From contig BTUU01000010.1 of NCBI GenBank assembly GCA_045863555.1, forward strand, positions 153,874 to 217,873: DNA of 64,000 nt, read 5' to 3'. Of the stretch, positions 1 to 8,133 are shown piece after piece. The notes beneath the pieces are model-generated. The model searched no databases. It was given only the letters and a program-made list of their open reading frames with translations, and had not been told where the DNA came from. Position 1 is the stretch's first letter. Each line of letters starts with the position of its first letter. A program made the translations under genes and the position numbers. This stretch comes from JACRLV01 sp045863555 (GTDB lineage Bacteria; Planctomycetota; Phycisphaerae; UBA1845; Fen-1342).

Positions 1-123
1 TTGAACATCAAGCTGGACGAAAACCTGCCGGCGGAGTTGTCCGAATGGCCCCGCTCGCGGGCGGCCGATTGGTGTTCGTATCCCGAGCATCGGCTCGAAA
101 TGTCAGGAGAAATTACGTTGTAG
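1..123 (+). pseudogene. DUF5615 PIN-like toxin, N-terminal remnant
   Basis: The frame opens with TTG at base 1 and reads LNIKLDENLPAEL, which matches the conserved start of DUF5615 PIN-like proteins, usually the toxin half of DUF433/DUF5615 pairs. The Asp in KLDEN is the expected first acidic active-site residue. After about 13 residues the similarity stops, the frame becomes unrelated sequence and ends at a TAG (121-123), about 40 codons in all against roughly 110-120 in the family. No antitoxin is visible in the window, although one could lie to the left. I read this as a decayed toxin fragment. A gene running in from the left edge is also possible, because the true start cannot be seen. 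Confidence 0.45.
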
Positions 124-180
124 GCCTGATATCGGCGGATTACCATGGGCGGCCGCGTGGCCCACGATTGGGAGGTCAGC

Positions 181-1593
181 ATGGCTCAAGGTTCACTGGC
201 CGGTTTCTGGCCGTTTCGTCAACGTAGGGCTTTCCCCTGCGCACGCGGTGTGCGTTTCGGATCAGTCACCGTCGCCGTCGTCGCCGTCGTCGCCGCGTCG
301 CTGCTGTCCGCGACGGCGACCGCAGCCGCCACGTTTGACGATCGCAAGGACCTTACCGGAATCGTGACGGACGCCGGCGGTAAGCCGCTGAAGGACGTGA
401 CGGTAATCATCTCGACGGCTGCCGTACGCCGCGGTACGAGCCCCTACTGACCGAGCTGCTATCCGGATTGCGGCAAGCGCGCCGCAACCGACGAACGCGG
501 GTCGTTCGTCCTCCAAGCGCTTGATCCCGAACTGCTCTTCAACTTGCTCGTGGTTGCCGAGGGATACGCACCGCAGTTCGTCAAGCGGGTCGATCCCGCG
601 TCCGGGAAGCTCGAAGCGCGGCTCGAACCTCTTCCGCCGCTTCCATCGGATGCCCGCCAGATCATCCGCGGCCGCGTCATCGGTCCTGATCGGCAGCCGA
701 TCGTCGGGGCGTCGGTGGCGCCATCCTTTGCCTACTACCTTGACGGAACCGGCATCTCTACGAGCGAGGGCGTCGATCGAATCTCGATCACGAATTCGCG
801 TGGCGAATTCCTGCTTCTCTCGAAAAAGCCGCTCAAGGCCGTCAGCCTCTGGACCACTGCGCCGGGTTTTGTTACACGCAATCTCGATCAGGCACCCGTC
901 GGCGGCGATCCGATCGAGATCCGCATGATCATCGGTGCGACGGTGCGTGGCCGCGTCATGGAGGACGGCCGACCGAGGTCCGGCGTCGCCGTCGGGCTCG
1001 TGCAGGTCGATCGGCGCATGGACAAGTTTGTCGGCGACTACTCGATCGGCACTGACGAGAACGGTTACTTTTTCTTCAACAATGTGGCTCCAGGTTTCGA
1101 GTATTACATCTACGGCATCATGGACTCATTTCGTGACCGGAACCGGGTCATCGAGGCACGCAAGATCACCGTCGGCGCGGACAACAGCCGCCTCGACGCC
1201 GGCGAACTGACAGTCTCGAAGGGCTGCCGCATTCGAGGCCACGTCCAGCTCTCCGACGGCGCCGCCATCCCCCCCGACACCCGATTGCTGCTCTCCCGGG
1301 AGGGCGCGTGGGATACCCAGTTCGTGGTTCTCGACGAGCAGGGCCGCTTCGAGTTCGCGGGCGCGCCGCGTGAGACCATCTCGCTCGTGCTGCGTATCAA
1401 GGGCTATCGCTATTCCCGCGCAAATCCGAATTACGATTCACTCCGCGGTTGCCTGATGGGAACCATCGACGGCGACGTCAACGATCTCCTGCTTCTGATG
1501 GAACCCGGCGAGCACAAATTCGAAAGTGACGCCAACCATGTGAGTCCCGCCGAGAAGCCCTTTCGCAGCGTAAGCCGACCCGCGGCGCCGTGA
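181..1593 (+). CDS. Secreted carboxypeptidase-regulatory-like protein with in-frame TGA at codon 90
   Basis: The start ATG at 181 follows GGGAGGT with 5-nt spacing. The N-terminus has an Arg-rich region and a hydrophobic stretch (about residues 38-58) ending in an Ala-rich cleavage region, so it is probably exported. Three or more beta-sandwich carboxypeptidase-regulatory-like modules follow (LTGIVTDAGGKPLKDV, IIRGRVIGPDRQPIVGA, ATVRGRVMEDGRPRSGV). The frame is open from 181 to 1593 except for one TGA at 448-450. The residues after it (PSCYPDCGKRAATDERGSF) continue the domain without a shift. From memory of planctomycete relatives, the interrupted position is normally Cys in a CPSC motif. The gene is therefore either a selenoprotein (UPSC), a point-mutated pseudogene, or carries a base-call error. 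The precise function is unknown. Regulatory-like domains usually serve binding or structural roles outside the cell. Confidence 0.6.
464..490 (+). other. Hairpin just downstream of the in-frame TGA (candidate bacterial SECIS)
   Basis: TTGCGGC (468-474) pairs perfectly with GCCGCAA (481-487) around a 6-nt loop, AAGCGC. The stem extends with CGG/CCG (464-466 with 488-490) past one bulged A at 467. The loop begins 25 nt after the TGA, inside the distance range described for bacterial SECIS elements, and a bulge on the 5' arm is also a feature of the E. coli element. Against it, the loop lacks the G expected in its first two positions, and GC-rich DNA forms hairpins often. Confidence 0.25.
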
Positions 1594-1675
1594 GCCGCAC
1601 TGACGTTTTGCGTATTGCCGCCGTCTCCGCAAGAATGACCCACACAGTAACGGCGCATCGCGCCGGGGGTCTTGC

Positions 1676-2515
1676 TTGCATCCTGACGCCCTTCGAAACC
1701 TGCTGGACGCCGTCGCCGCCGGGCAGCTTTCGCCCGCCGCGGCCGTCAGGAAGCTCGAAACCCTTCCCTTCGAATCGCTCGAACACACCACCCTCGACCA
1801 CCACCGCGCCCTGCGCTGCGGCTTCCCCGAGGTCATCTTCGGCCTCGGAAAGACTCCCGCGCAGGTCGCCGCGATCTTCGCCCGCCTGGCCGCGCGCGGC
1901 GGCAATGTCCTCGCGACCCGCGTCGCGCCGGAAGCGGCGAAACTCGTGCAGCGCCGCCACCGCGCCGCCGTCCACGAGCCCGTCGCCCGTACGCTCACGC
2001 TCCGCCAGATTCCGCCAGAATCCGCTGAGGGCGACCCATTCGTCGCCATCGTCTGTGCCGGAACCGCCGACTTGCCCGTGGCCGAAGAGGCCCGCATCAC
2101 CTGCGAGATCATGGACCGCCGGACGGAGACGTTCTACGACGTCGGCGTCGCGGGGCTCCACCGCCTGCTCTCGCGCCTGGAGCGCCTGCGCGAGGCGGCC
2201 GCGATCGTCGTCGTCGCCGGCATGGAAGGTGCACTCCCCAGCGTCGTCGGCGGCCTCGTCGCCGCCCCGGTCATCGCCGTGCCGACCAGCGTCGGCTACG
2301 GCGCGAGTTTCGGCGGCCTCGCCGCGCTGCTGACCATGCTCAACAGCTGCGCCTCGGGCGTCTCGGTCGTGAATATCGACAACGGCTTCGGCGCGGGCTA
2401 CCAGGCCTCTCTCATCGCCGACCCGCCCCGAACCCGCCCCCCCGCCGCCCGGGACCAGCCCTCAGCACGGACCCGCCGCGAAAAAACCGATCGCGCCCCC
2501 CGCCGCCGCTCTTAG
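1676..2515 (+). CDS. larB: LarB, nickel-pincer cofactor biosynthesis carboxylase
   Basis: LarB carboxylates and hydrolyses nicotinic acid adenine dinucleotide at the first step of making the nickel-pincer nucleotide used by lactate racemase-type enzymes. The 279-residue protein has an N-terminal helical region and a C-terminal PurE-like (AIR carboxylase) domain, with the family-like stretches DFHRALRCGFPE-type (here LDHHRALRCGFPEVI), IVCAGTADLPVAEEA, VAGMEGALPSVVGGL and TSVGYGASFGG. The start is TTG at 1676 after GGGGG. The last 40 residues are a Pro/Arg-rich tail not typical of LarB. No larC or larE is in the window. nnrD, another nucleotide-cofactor gene, follows 62 bp downstream on the same strand. 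Confidence 0.93.
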   Translation: MHPDALRNLLDAVAAGQLSPAAAVRKLETLPFESLEHTTLDHHRALRCGFPEVIFGLGKTPAQVAAIFARLAARGGNVLATRVAPEAAKLVQRRHRAAVHEPVARTLTLRQIPPESAEGDPFVAIVCAGTADLPVAEEARITCEIMDRRTETFYDVGVAGLHRLLSRLERLREAAAIVVVAGMEGALPSVVGGLVAAPVIAVPTSVGYGASFGGLAALLTMLNSCASGVSVVNIDNGFGAGYQASLIADPPRTRPPAARDQPSARTRREKTDRAPRRRS

Positions 2516-2577
2516 CCCGCCTCGGCCGCCCTGCCGATAGACTATGAAGGTCTCCGGCTGGGCCGCCGAGGTGCCGC

Positions 2578-3498
2578 ATGTCATCCAACCCGCTGCCGAA
2601 GATCGTTGACGATCTCCCGCTCCTGCCCGCGCGCGATGCCGCCGTGCACAAGCACATGCTCGGCCGCATCGGCATCATCGCCGGCAGCCGCTGCATGAGC
2701 GGCGCGGCCGTCCTCTGCGGCCTCGGGGCCCTTCGCGGCGGCGCGGGACTCGTGCGGGTCTTCTGCGCCGAGTCGATTGTTCCACTCGTCAGCTCGGCCG
2801 AACCATCGCTCATGACCGTGGCCCTGCGCGAGACCAAGGACGGCGAAATCCGCGCCCACGCCGTCAAGCTCGCCGAAGAGCAGTTGAAATGGCCGACCGT
2901 CATCGCGGCCGGGCCCGGCATCGGCCTCGGCGAAGAGCAGGCCGCACTGATTCGTAACCTCATCACCGCGTTTCCCGGCCCGATGATCGTCGATGCCGAC
3001 GGTCTCAACGGCCTCGCGGGTCCGGGCGGCGAGTCGTGGCTGGAAGCGGAGCGCGAGGAACCGATCGTGCTTACGCCGCACGCCGGTGAATTCAACCGCC
3101 TCGCCCGTACCTTCGGTATCGACCCGCTGGCCGACTCCAGCGACGAGGCCCGCATCCGCGCCGCGCACGCCCTATCCTCACGCACCGAGACGATCGTCGT
3201 GCTGAAGGGGCCGCGCACCGTCGTCTGCACGCCGCGCCAGGCCTATGTGAACTCGACGGGCAATCCCGGCATGGCGGCGGGAGGCATGGGCGACGTTCTC
3301 ACCGGACTCATCGCCGCCCTCATCGGCCAGGGGATGCCCGCCTTCGACGCCTGCCGCCTCGCCGTCCATGTCCATGGACTGGCCGGCGACCGGCTCGCAA
3401 AGCAGATTGGCCCGGTCGGGTTTCTCGCGCGCGAGCTGGCCGACGAACTCCCGGCCGCGATCCTGGCGGCGCTGCCGGGGCGGATCGGGTTCCGGTGA
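2578..3498 (+). CDS. nnrD: ADP/ATP-dependent NAD(P)H-hydrate dehydratase
   Basis: Repairs S-NAD(P)HX, the hydrated damaged form of NAD(P)H, using ADP or ATP. The 306-residue protein is the ribokinase-fold C-terminal half of the YjeF/Nnr family only. The epimerase half (NnrE) is absent. Visible motifs are GRIGIIAGS near residue 29, the substrate region LTPHAGEFNRL, VLKGPRTVV, and the nucleotide-binding NPGMAAGGMGDVLTG with the catalytic Asp in GMGDVL. ATG at 2578 gives the expected family N-terminus. It sits 62 bp after larB and may share its transcript. Cytoplasmic. Confidence 0.93.
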   Translation: MSSNPLPKIVDDLPLLPARDAAVHKHMLGRIGIIAGSRCMSGAAVLCGLGALRGGAGLVRVFCAESIVPLVSSAEPSLMTVALRETKDGEIRAHAVKLAEEQLKWPTVIAAGPGIGLGEEQAALIRNLITAFPGPMIVDADGLNGLAGPGGESWLEAEREEPIVLTPHAGEFNRLARTFGIDPLADSSDEARIRAAHALSSRTETIVVLKGPRTVVCTPRQAYVNSTGNPGMAAGGMGDVLTGLIAALIGQGMPAFDACRLAVHVHGLAGDRLAKQIGPVGFLARELADELPAAILAALPGRIGFR

Positions 3499-3838
3499 TG
3501 CGCAGCGCGCATGTAACAACACCGTAACGGTAACTCCCCGCCGAAATACGCCAATTTCCCGTTTCGAAACCGCGCACGGACAGCGCCGGAGCGTAATTGT
3601 GTATTCGACAGCCGCAGCGGCGCGGCGGCGCAGTCCTGCGACGGCGTGAAGCGCGGCCGCCGCGCGCCGGCGTCGTGATTCTGCGCGGTTGAGCGAAATT
3701 TCACGCGGCGACGGAAAATCGTCCTGGGTCACTTCGCGCAGCGTCCTCGCGGCTGCGGATCTTCGCGCGTTTTTCATCGCGCCTTATTCCGCAAATGCGC
3801 GGGTTTCGACACAAAATGGATTGAAGTTCGAAAATAGG

Positions 3839-3867
3839 TTGACAGAATCCGCGACCGAGAGGAAATT
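3839..3867 (+). promoter_or_regulatory. Possible sigma70 promoter for the multiheme gene
   Basis: A perfect TTGACA (3839-3844) lies 17 bp before GAAATT (3862-3867), which matches TATAAT at only three positions. It lies in the 487-bp gap 3499-3985, which is locally less GC-rich and contains no convincing gene. The gap also holds an ATGCGC-AGC-GCGCAT inverted repeat directly after nnrD. Confidence 0.3.
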
Positions 3868-3985
3868 AGGCGTCCGACAAGCGGTGTGGTCTCGATCTTG
3901 CATAACAGGGTCATCCAGCCGCAACTCAGCGGCGCGCTTGAGAGGGCGCACCGATCGCACGTCCCACGAGAATTGGAGGCTCGCT

Positions 3986-5461
3986 ATGTCACGTCGGACC
4001 ACGCTGTTCAGAATGGCCGTACCGGCGCTCGCGCCGCTCATCGTCTTTCTTTTCGCGGGGTGTCCGCTCTTCCCCGGGCTCAATGGGAACGAGAACACCA
4101 ACTCGGCTGCGAACGAAAACACGAACGCGGCCACGAATGAAAATGCGAACACGACACCGGCCAAGGGCAACTCCGGCCTGACCGGCAAGTTCGTCGGCTC
4201 GGAGCGCTGCTCGCTCTGCCATGTGAATGTCCATACGAACTGGTCGAACACGCTCCATGCGGGCGCTCTCGAGACGCTCGAGTCCATCGGCCAGGGAAGC
4301 AACTCGGCCTGCCTGGCCTGCCACACGGTCGGCTTCGGTCAGGAAGGCGGCTACGTCAGCCGCGCGACGACCGACGCGCTCGCGGGCGTCGGCTGCGAGT
4401 CGTGCCACGGCCCCGGCGGCGACCACGTGTCGAACATCGAGGACGCGAGCCTGCGTCCGCCGAAGAACATCGCCGCGTCGGTCTGCTCGGGTTGCCACAC
4501 GGGCGAGCATCACCCCACCGGTGAAGACTGGGCGCTCTCCCGTCACGCCCAGATTCAGCCCTCGCTCGTCGAGGAATTCCACGAAGGCGTGAACGCGTCG
4601 AGCTGCGGCGTCTGCCACTCGGGCGACGTCTTCGTGGCCAAGCTCAACGGGGAAACGGTCGGCGCGGACTTCCTCGCCGGCAAGACCGAAGAGGAAATGA
4701 ACCCGATCACGTGCGCCGTCTGCCACGACCCGCACATGAAGACCAACAACGCCGCCACGCCGGAAGACGGCCGCGACTACCAGCTCCGCTTCCCGCAGAT
4801 CAAGTACACGACGCCTACGAACACGCTCGAAGCGGCCCAGGATACGACCCGCTTCAACCTCTGCGGCCAGTGCCACCACGCCCGCAACCGCGTCTGGACC
4901 GACTCCTCGCGCGAGCCGCACCCCAGCGACCAGGTCAACGTGTTCTTCGGCGAAATGCCGCTCCCCGCGTCCAAGCCTGATCCGATCATTCCGAGCCGGC
5001 CGTCGGTCCACCTGAACGCCGCCGAGCAGTGCTCGACCTGCCACGTCGTCCGCACGCCGTTCGTCGAAGGCATCGCCCCGGCCGTTTCGGGTCACACCTT
5101 CGAAGTCAACTTCGACGGCTGCGTCGACTGCCACGGTTCGGCCGAAGCGGCTGAATCCAAGCTCGAGGGTCTGAAGGCGGAACTCGACTTCCGTGCCGAA
5201 TTGCTGAAGGACGCCTTGGATGAATGGGCGCTCGCGAACGACATCGACGGCAAGGGCGTTCTGAGCTGGGAATACACCAGCGAAGGCGGCCCGGCCAGCT
5301 CGGGTCAGAGCAAGGTTCCGGATGGAATCAAGAAGGCCCGGTTCATCTACTACTACGTGATCGCCGGCGGCGGCAGCGGCGCTCACAACCCCGATTACGT
5401 CCGTGAAGGCCTCCAGCTCGCTCTCGAATACGTGGAGACGGCCGGACCGCGCCTCCCGTAA
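3986..5461 (+). CDS. Nine-heme c-type cytochrome lipoprotein
   Basis: ATG at 3986 follows GGAGG with 6-nt spacing. The N-terminus is a lipoprotein signal (hydrophobic APLIVFLF, lipobox FAGC). An Asn/Glu/Thr-rich spacer (NENTN, NENAN units) then holds the domain away from the membrane. Nine CxxCH sites follow: CSLCH, CLACH, CESCH, CSGCH, CGVCH, CAVCH, CGQCH, CSTCH and CVDCH. The sequence resembles cytochrome c554/hydroxylamine-oxidoreductase-like multiheme proteins with GxGCESCHGPGG and CAVCHDPH pairs, so it probably transfers electrons in the periplasm or on the outer membrane. The partner is unknown and no quinol dehydrogenase is nearby. The last 110 residues lack hemes and are helical. It is 491 residues long and ends before a strong hairpin terminator. 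Confidence 0.88.
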   Translation: MSRRTTLFRMAVPALAPLIVFLFAGCPLFPGLNGNENTNSAANENTNAATNENANTTPAKGNSGLTGKFVGSERCSLCHVNVHTNWSNTLHAGALETLESIGQGSNSACLACHTVGFGQEGGYVSRATTDALAGVGCESCHGPGGDHVSNIEDASLRPPKNIAASVCSGCHTGEHHPTGEDWALSRHAQIQPSLVEEFHEGVNASSCGVCHSGDVFVAKLNGETVGADFLAGKTEEEMNPITCAVCHDPHMKTNNAATPEDGRDYQLRFPQIKYTTPTNTLEAAQDTTRFNLCGQCHHARNRVWTDSSREPHPSDQVNVFFGEMPLPASKPDPIIPSRPSVHLNAAEQCSTCHVVRTPFVEGIAPAVSGHTFEVNFDGCVDCHGSAEAAESKLEGLKAELDFRAELLKDALDEWALANDIDGKGVLSWEYTSEGGPASSGQSKVPDGIKKARFIYYYVIAGGGSGAHNPDYVREGLQLALEYVETAGPRLP

Positions 5462-5495
5462 GAGGCGGCAAACCGGCTGCTGAGTGCGGTAATTC

Positions 5496-5535
5496 AAGCG
5501 GCACAACCGGCGAACCTTCGCCGGTTGTGTCGCTT
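5496..5535. terminator. 19-bp hairpin between convergent genes
   Basis: AAGCGGCACAACCGGCGAA (5496-5514) pairs with 5517-5535 across a CC loop, with one G-U pair. There is no real T-tract on either side. It lies between the cytochrome gene (+) and the HTH-EIIA gene (-) and can serve both. Confidence 0.75.
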
Positions 5536-5586
5536 CCGTTTCATCGTGGATTCGCAGGCGTGTCTGGGCCGTCGCCGCGCACCACG

Positions 5587-6294
5587 CTATCGATTCGTCG
5601 TCACGAAGTGAGATTCGACATCGAGCAGCGCCTCCAGCGCAGCCGCATTGCTTTCGGCTGTGCGTAGGCGCTCGGGCAGGTCGTGCGAGAAGAGCAGGCC
5701 GAGCCGGGCGAGGATCTGGAGGTGCCGCCGCTCATCGTGGGCGCAGACGAGCACGAACAGGTCCGTCATCCGCCCGTCCGGCGCGCCGAAGGCGATGCCC
5801 GCGGGAACCCGGGCGATGCACACCAGCGGCTCGGCCGTCGCCAGCGGCAGGGGACGACGCGGGTGCGGAAAAGCGAAGCCGCCCGCGAGACCGGTCGAGC
5901 AGAGTTCCTCGCGTTCGGCGAGCGCCGTATGGAGCGCGTCCGCGTCGTAAAGCATCCCCGTTCGTTCGACGAGGTTGACCAATTCGCGCAGGACCGACGC
6001 GCGGGAGCGCGCCGGCAGAAAGATCTCGACGGCCTCGGTGGGGATCAGTTCCCCCAGCAGCGGCGCGCGGTCCGGGTCGTCCGACATCGCCTTTTCCAGA
6101 TTCCGCAGATGCTCCTCGCCCAGCGAGTGCATTTCGCGCTGGAGCCAGTCGAGCATCGCGGCCTGGTTGAAGCGCCACTGGCCGCCGACGAGCTGCCCCG
6201 GGAGCTGACCGCGATCCGCGAGCCGGCGGACCTCGCGCGCGTCCATGCCGATGTGCCGAGCGAGCTGGTCGATGGTCAGGTTGCGAAAGGGCAT
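5587..6294 (-). CDS. HTH (excisionase-type) plus PTS EIIA (PtsN-like) fusion
   Basis: Residues 1-55 form a MerR/excisionase-type helix-turn-helix (LTIDQLARHIGMDAREVRRLADRGQ). Residues 85-230 form a fructose/nitrogen-type EIIA domain whose phosphorylatable His is H144 in GGFAFPHPRR. EIIA domains accept phosphate from HPr/NPr. Fused to a DNA-binding domain and with no permease nearby, the protein is more likely a phosphorylation-sensing regulator than a sugar transporter component. I chose ATG 6294. A GTG four codons upstream (6306) is also possible. No EI or HPr gene is in the window. It ends 52 bp from the shared terminator. Confidence 0.8.
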   Translation of the reverse strand: MPFRNLTIDQLARHIGMDAREVRRLADRGQLPGQLVGGQWRFNQAAMLDWLQREMHSLGEEHLRNLEKAMSDDPDRAPLLGELIPTEAVEIFLPARSRASVLRELVNLVERTGMLYDADALHTALAEREELCSTGLAGGFAFPHPRRPLPLATAEPLVCIARVPAGIAFGAPDGRMTDLFVLVCAHDERRHLQILARLGLLFSHDLPERLRTAESNAAALEALLDVESHFVTTNR

Positions 6295-6406
6295 GCGCGC
6301 GGCCACTCCCCGCGGCGCAGGACCGGCGACCCCAAGGCTCCGGCGGGCGATTGCGGGGTTGGCGGCCGGCGCGCGGCCGGCGCGACCCGCAGACCGTCCG
6401 CGGAAA

Positions 6407-6571
6407 TCAGTCGCGCAGAATGCGGGAGACGATGTAGAGCACGCCGCCCGCGGTCACGACCGACGAAACGGAGCCGATGGCCACGGCGTTCTGAATGCAG
6501 GCGGTCGTCTGGAGCAGGACCGAGCCCGAAAGAACCGCCGCGATCCACTTTCTGCGCAAACGCTGAAGCAT
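6407..6571 (-). CDS. 54-residue small lipoprotein
   Basis: This short frame starts at ATG 6571 after AGGA (9-nt spacing) and stops at 6407-6409. It begins MLQRLRRKW, has a hydrophobic stretch IAAVLSGSVLLQ, a lipobox-like TTAC with Cys at position 25, and a second hydrophobic part (SVVTAGGVLYIVS) ending RILRD. The layout of basic start, hydrophobic core, Cys and short hydrophobic tail supports a tiny membrane-anchored lipoprotein. It lies about 110 bp upstream of the HTH-EIIA gene on the same strand. Function unknown. Similar tiny proteins are often overlooked in planctomycete genomes. Confidence 0.6.
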   Translation of the reverse strand: MLQRLRRKWIAAVLSGSVLLQTTACIQNAVAIGSVSSVVTAGGVLYIVSRILRD

Positions 6572-6738
6572 GGGTATCATTCCTGTCGCTGGTGACTACT
6601 GCCGCGATCCGGAACGCGAACTATCGCCCGGCTGGGGCGGGCCGTCAAATCCGGTCGGCGGGGCTGTTTTTTGGCTGCCGGACGCTGCGCCGGTCGTCTA
6701 TCCGGGAAGAAGGGCTCATTTCAGAAAGGGAGACCGAG

Positions 6739-7878
6739 ATGCGAAGTCTGCTGAAACTCTCATGGGCGGCGCTGCTCCTCGCGGTTGCCGCGCCCGCGTC
6801 CGCCGACGATGTCGATGTGGTGAAGATCCTGAAAGACGTCGATGCGACCACCAAGACGGTGAAAGCCGTCTCCTACAAGGCCGAGGCGTGGGTCCAGGAC
6901 CCGGCCGGCAAACGCATGCGGCCGATCAAGGCCGCCGTGAAGCTCCAGGCCAAGGAGCGCAGCGAAGATCCGCCGATGTTCACCGTCGAGGGCGAGGCCA
7001 ACGACGGCGACGAAGTGCTGAAGTTCCAGGCCGTCTACAACGGCAAGGACATGATGATCGTCGACTCCGAAATCAAGAAGGTGAAGATCATGAAGATGGA
7101 CGAGGCCGAGCAGGAAACCGGCCCGTTCCAGATGGTGTGGATGCGCGAGTTCACGCATCCGACCCCGTTCACCGATGAGATCAACGCCGACAAGCAGACC
7201 TACGAGGGCAAGAAATCCATCAACGGCGTCGAGTGCCACGTCATCCTCGTCAAGTACAAGGGCATGCCGCAGGAAGCACGCTGGTTCTTCGGCGTCGAAG
7301 ACAAGCTGCCGCACCGGGTCGAGCGCATGATGGAAGGCCGGCCGGGCGCGCAGGTCATGGAACTCGCCGACGTGAAGACCGTCGACTCCTTCGACGAGAA
7401 GACGTTCGCCGTAAAGGCCCCGGAAGGCTACGAGGATGACTCGCCCGGCCTGCTCCGGCCCGGTCGACCCGCGCCGGAATGGACGCTCAAGGACGCCGAC
7501 GGCAAGGACGTGGCCCTGAAGGATCTCAAGGGCAAGGTCGTCGTGCTCGACTTCTGGGCCACGTGGTGCGGACCCTGCAAGAAGGCGATGCCGCTCGTCC
7601 AGAAGCTGCACGAGACCTACAAGGACAAGGGCCTCGTCGTCTTCGGCGCGAACTGCTGGGAAAACAAGGACAAGGACCCCGCCGCGTTCATGAAGGAAAA
7701 CGGCTACACCTACGGCCTGCTCCTGAAGGCGGACGACGTCGCCAAGGCGTACCGCGTCAAGGGAATCCCCACGTTCTACGTCATCGGCAAGGACGGCAAG
7801 ATCGTCTATTCGGCCGTCGGTCTCGCGCCCGAGCGCGAGGCGGATCTTGAGGAGACGATCAAAACGGCGCTCAAGTAA
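6739..7878 (+). CDS. Periplasmic TlpA/ResA-like thioredoxin protein
   Basis: ATG 6739 follows GGGAG (6-nt spacing). A Sec signal peptide (ALLLAVAAPASA) precedes residues 25-235, which resemble the DUF2092/LolA-like outer-membrane lipoprotein-sorting fold (VVKILKDVDATTKTVKAVSYKAE). Residues 245-379 form a redoxin domain with the redox motif WCGPC near residue 276 and the cis-Pro region GIPTFYVIGKDG. It probably reduces or isomerises disulfides or cytochrome heme-site cysteines in the periplasm. The nine-heme cytochrome upstream on the same strand is a plausible client, but that link is inferred from proximity only. It is 379 residues, complete, and followed by the poorly assembled region at 7925-8125. 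Confidence 0.87.
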   Translation: MRSLLKLSWAALLLAVAAPASADDVDVVKILKDVDATTKTVKAVSYKAEAWVQDPAGKRMRPIKAAVKLQAKERSEDPPMFTVEGEANDGDEVLKFQAVYNGKDMMIVDSEIKKVKIMKMDEAEQETGPFQMVWMREFTHPTPFTDEINADKQTYEGKKSINGVECHVILVKYKGMPQEARWFFGVEDKLPHRVERMMEGRPGAQVMELADVKTVDSFDEKTFAVKAPEGYEDDSPGLLRPGRPAPEWTLKDADGKDVALKDLKGKVVVLDFWATWCGPCKKAMPLVQKLHETYKDKGLVVFGANCWENKDKDPAAFMKENGYTYGLLLKADDVAKAYRVKGIPTFYVIGKDGKIVYSAVGLAPEREADLEETIKTALK

Positions 7879-7924
7879 TCGCACCGACGGCGAACCATAC
7901 GCGCACGCAGGAAAACGGGCCGCC

Positions 7925-8125
7925 GGGCGGGGTGGGGTGGACAAAAAGCCCCGCGGGCCGGGTTTAAACCGGGGGCAACCCCCGGGTGAAAACCCCCCAC
8001 AAAACCANNNNNNNNNNTATTTTATCCGCCCCGCGGGCTAACTTTCCGCGCCCGATGTAACCGGGGCGGCGGGGGGTTTTCTTTTCTTTACCCCCCCCGG
8101 CGGCCGTGTTTCATCGCGGGGCATC
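7925..8125. other. Assembly gap (N at 8008-8017) with low-quality flanks
   Basis: Ten N (8008-8017) join two contig ends. Both flanks are rich in runs such as GGGGTGGGGT, CCCCCCC and AAAACC and show no coding signal, as expected for unreliable contig termini. The true size of the missing sequence and any gene or terminator after 7878 cannot be judged. Confidence 0.9.
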
Positions 8126-8133
8126 CGCCTGGG

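Noticed and set aside
455..474. GCTGC/GCGGC hairpin 4 nt after the in-frame TGA as the SECIS element
   Set aside because: It is too close to the TGA and weaker than the 464-490 hairpin, with which it overlaps.
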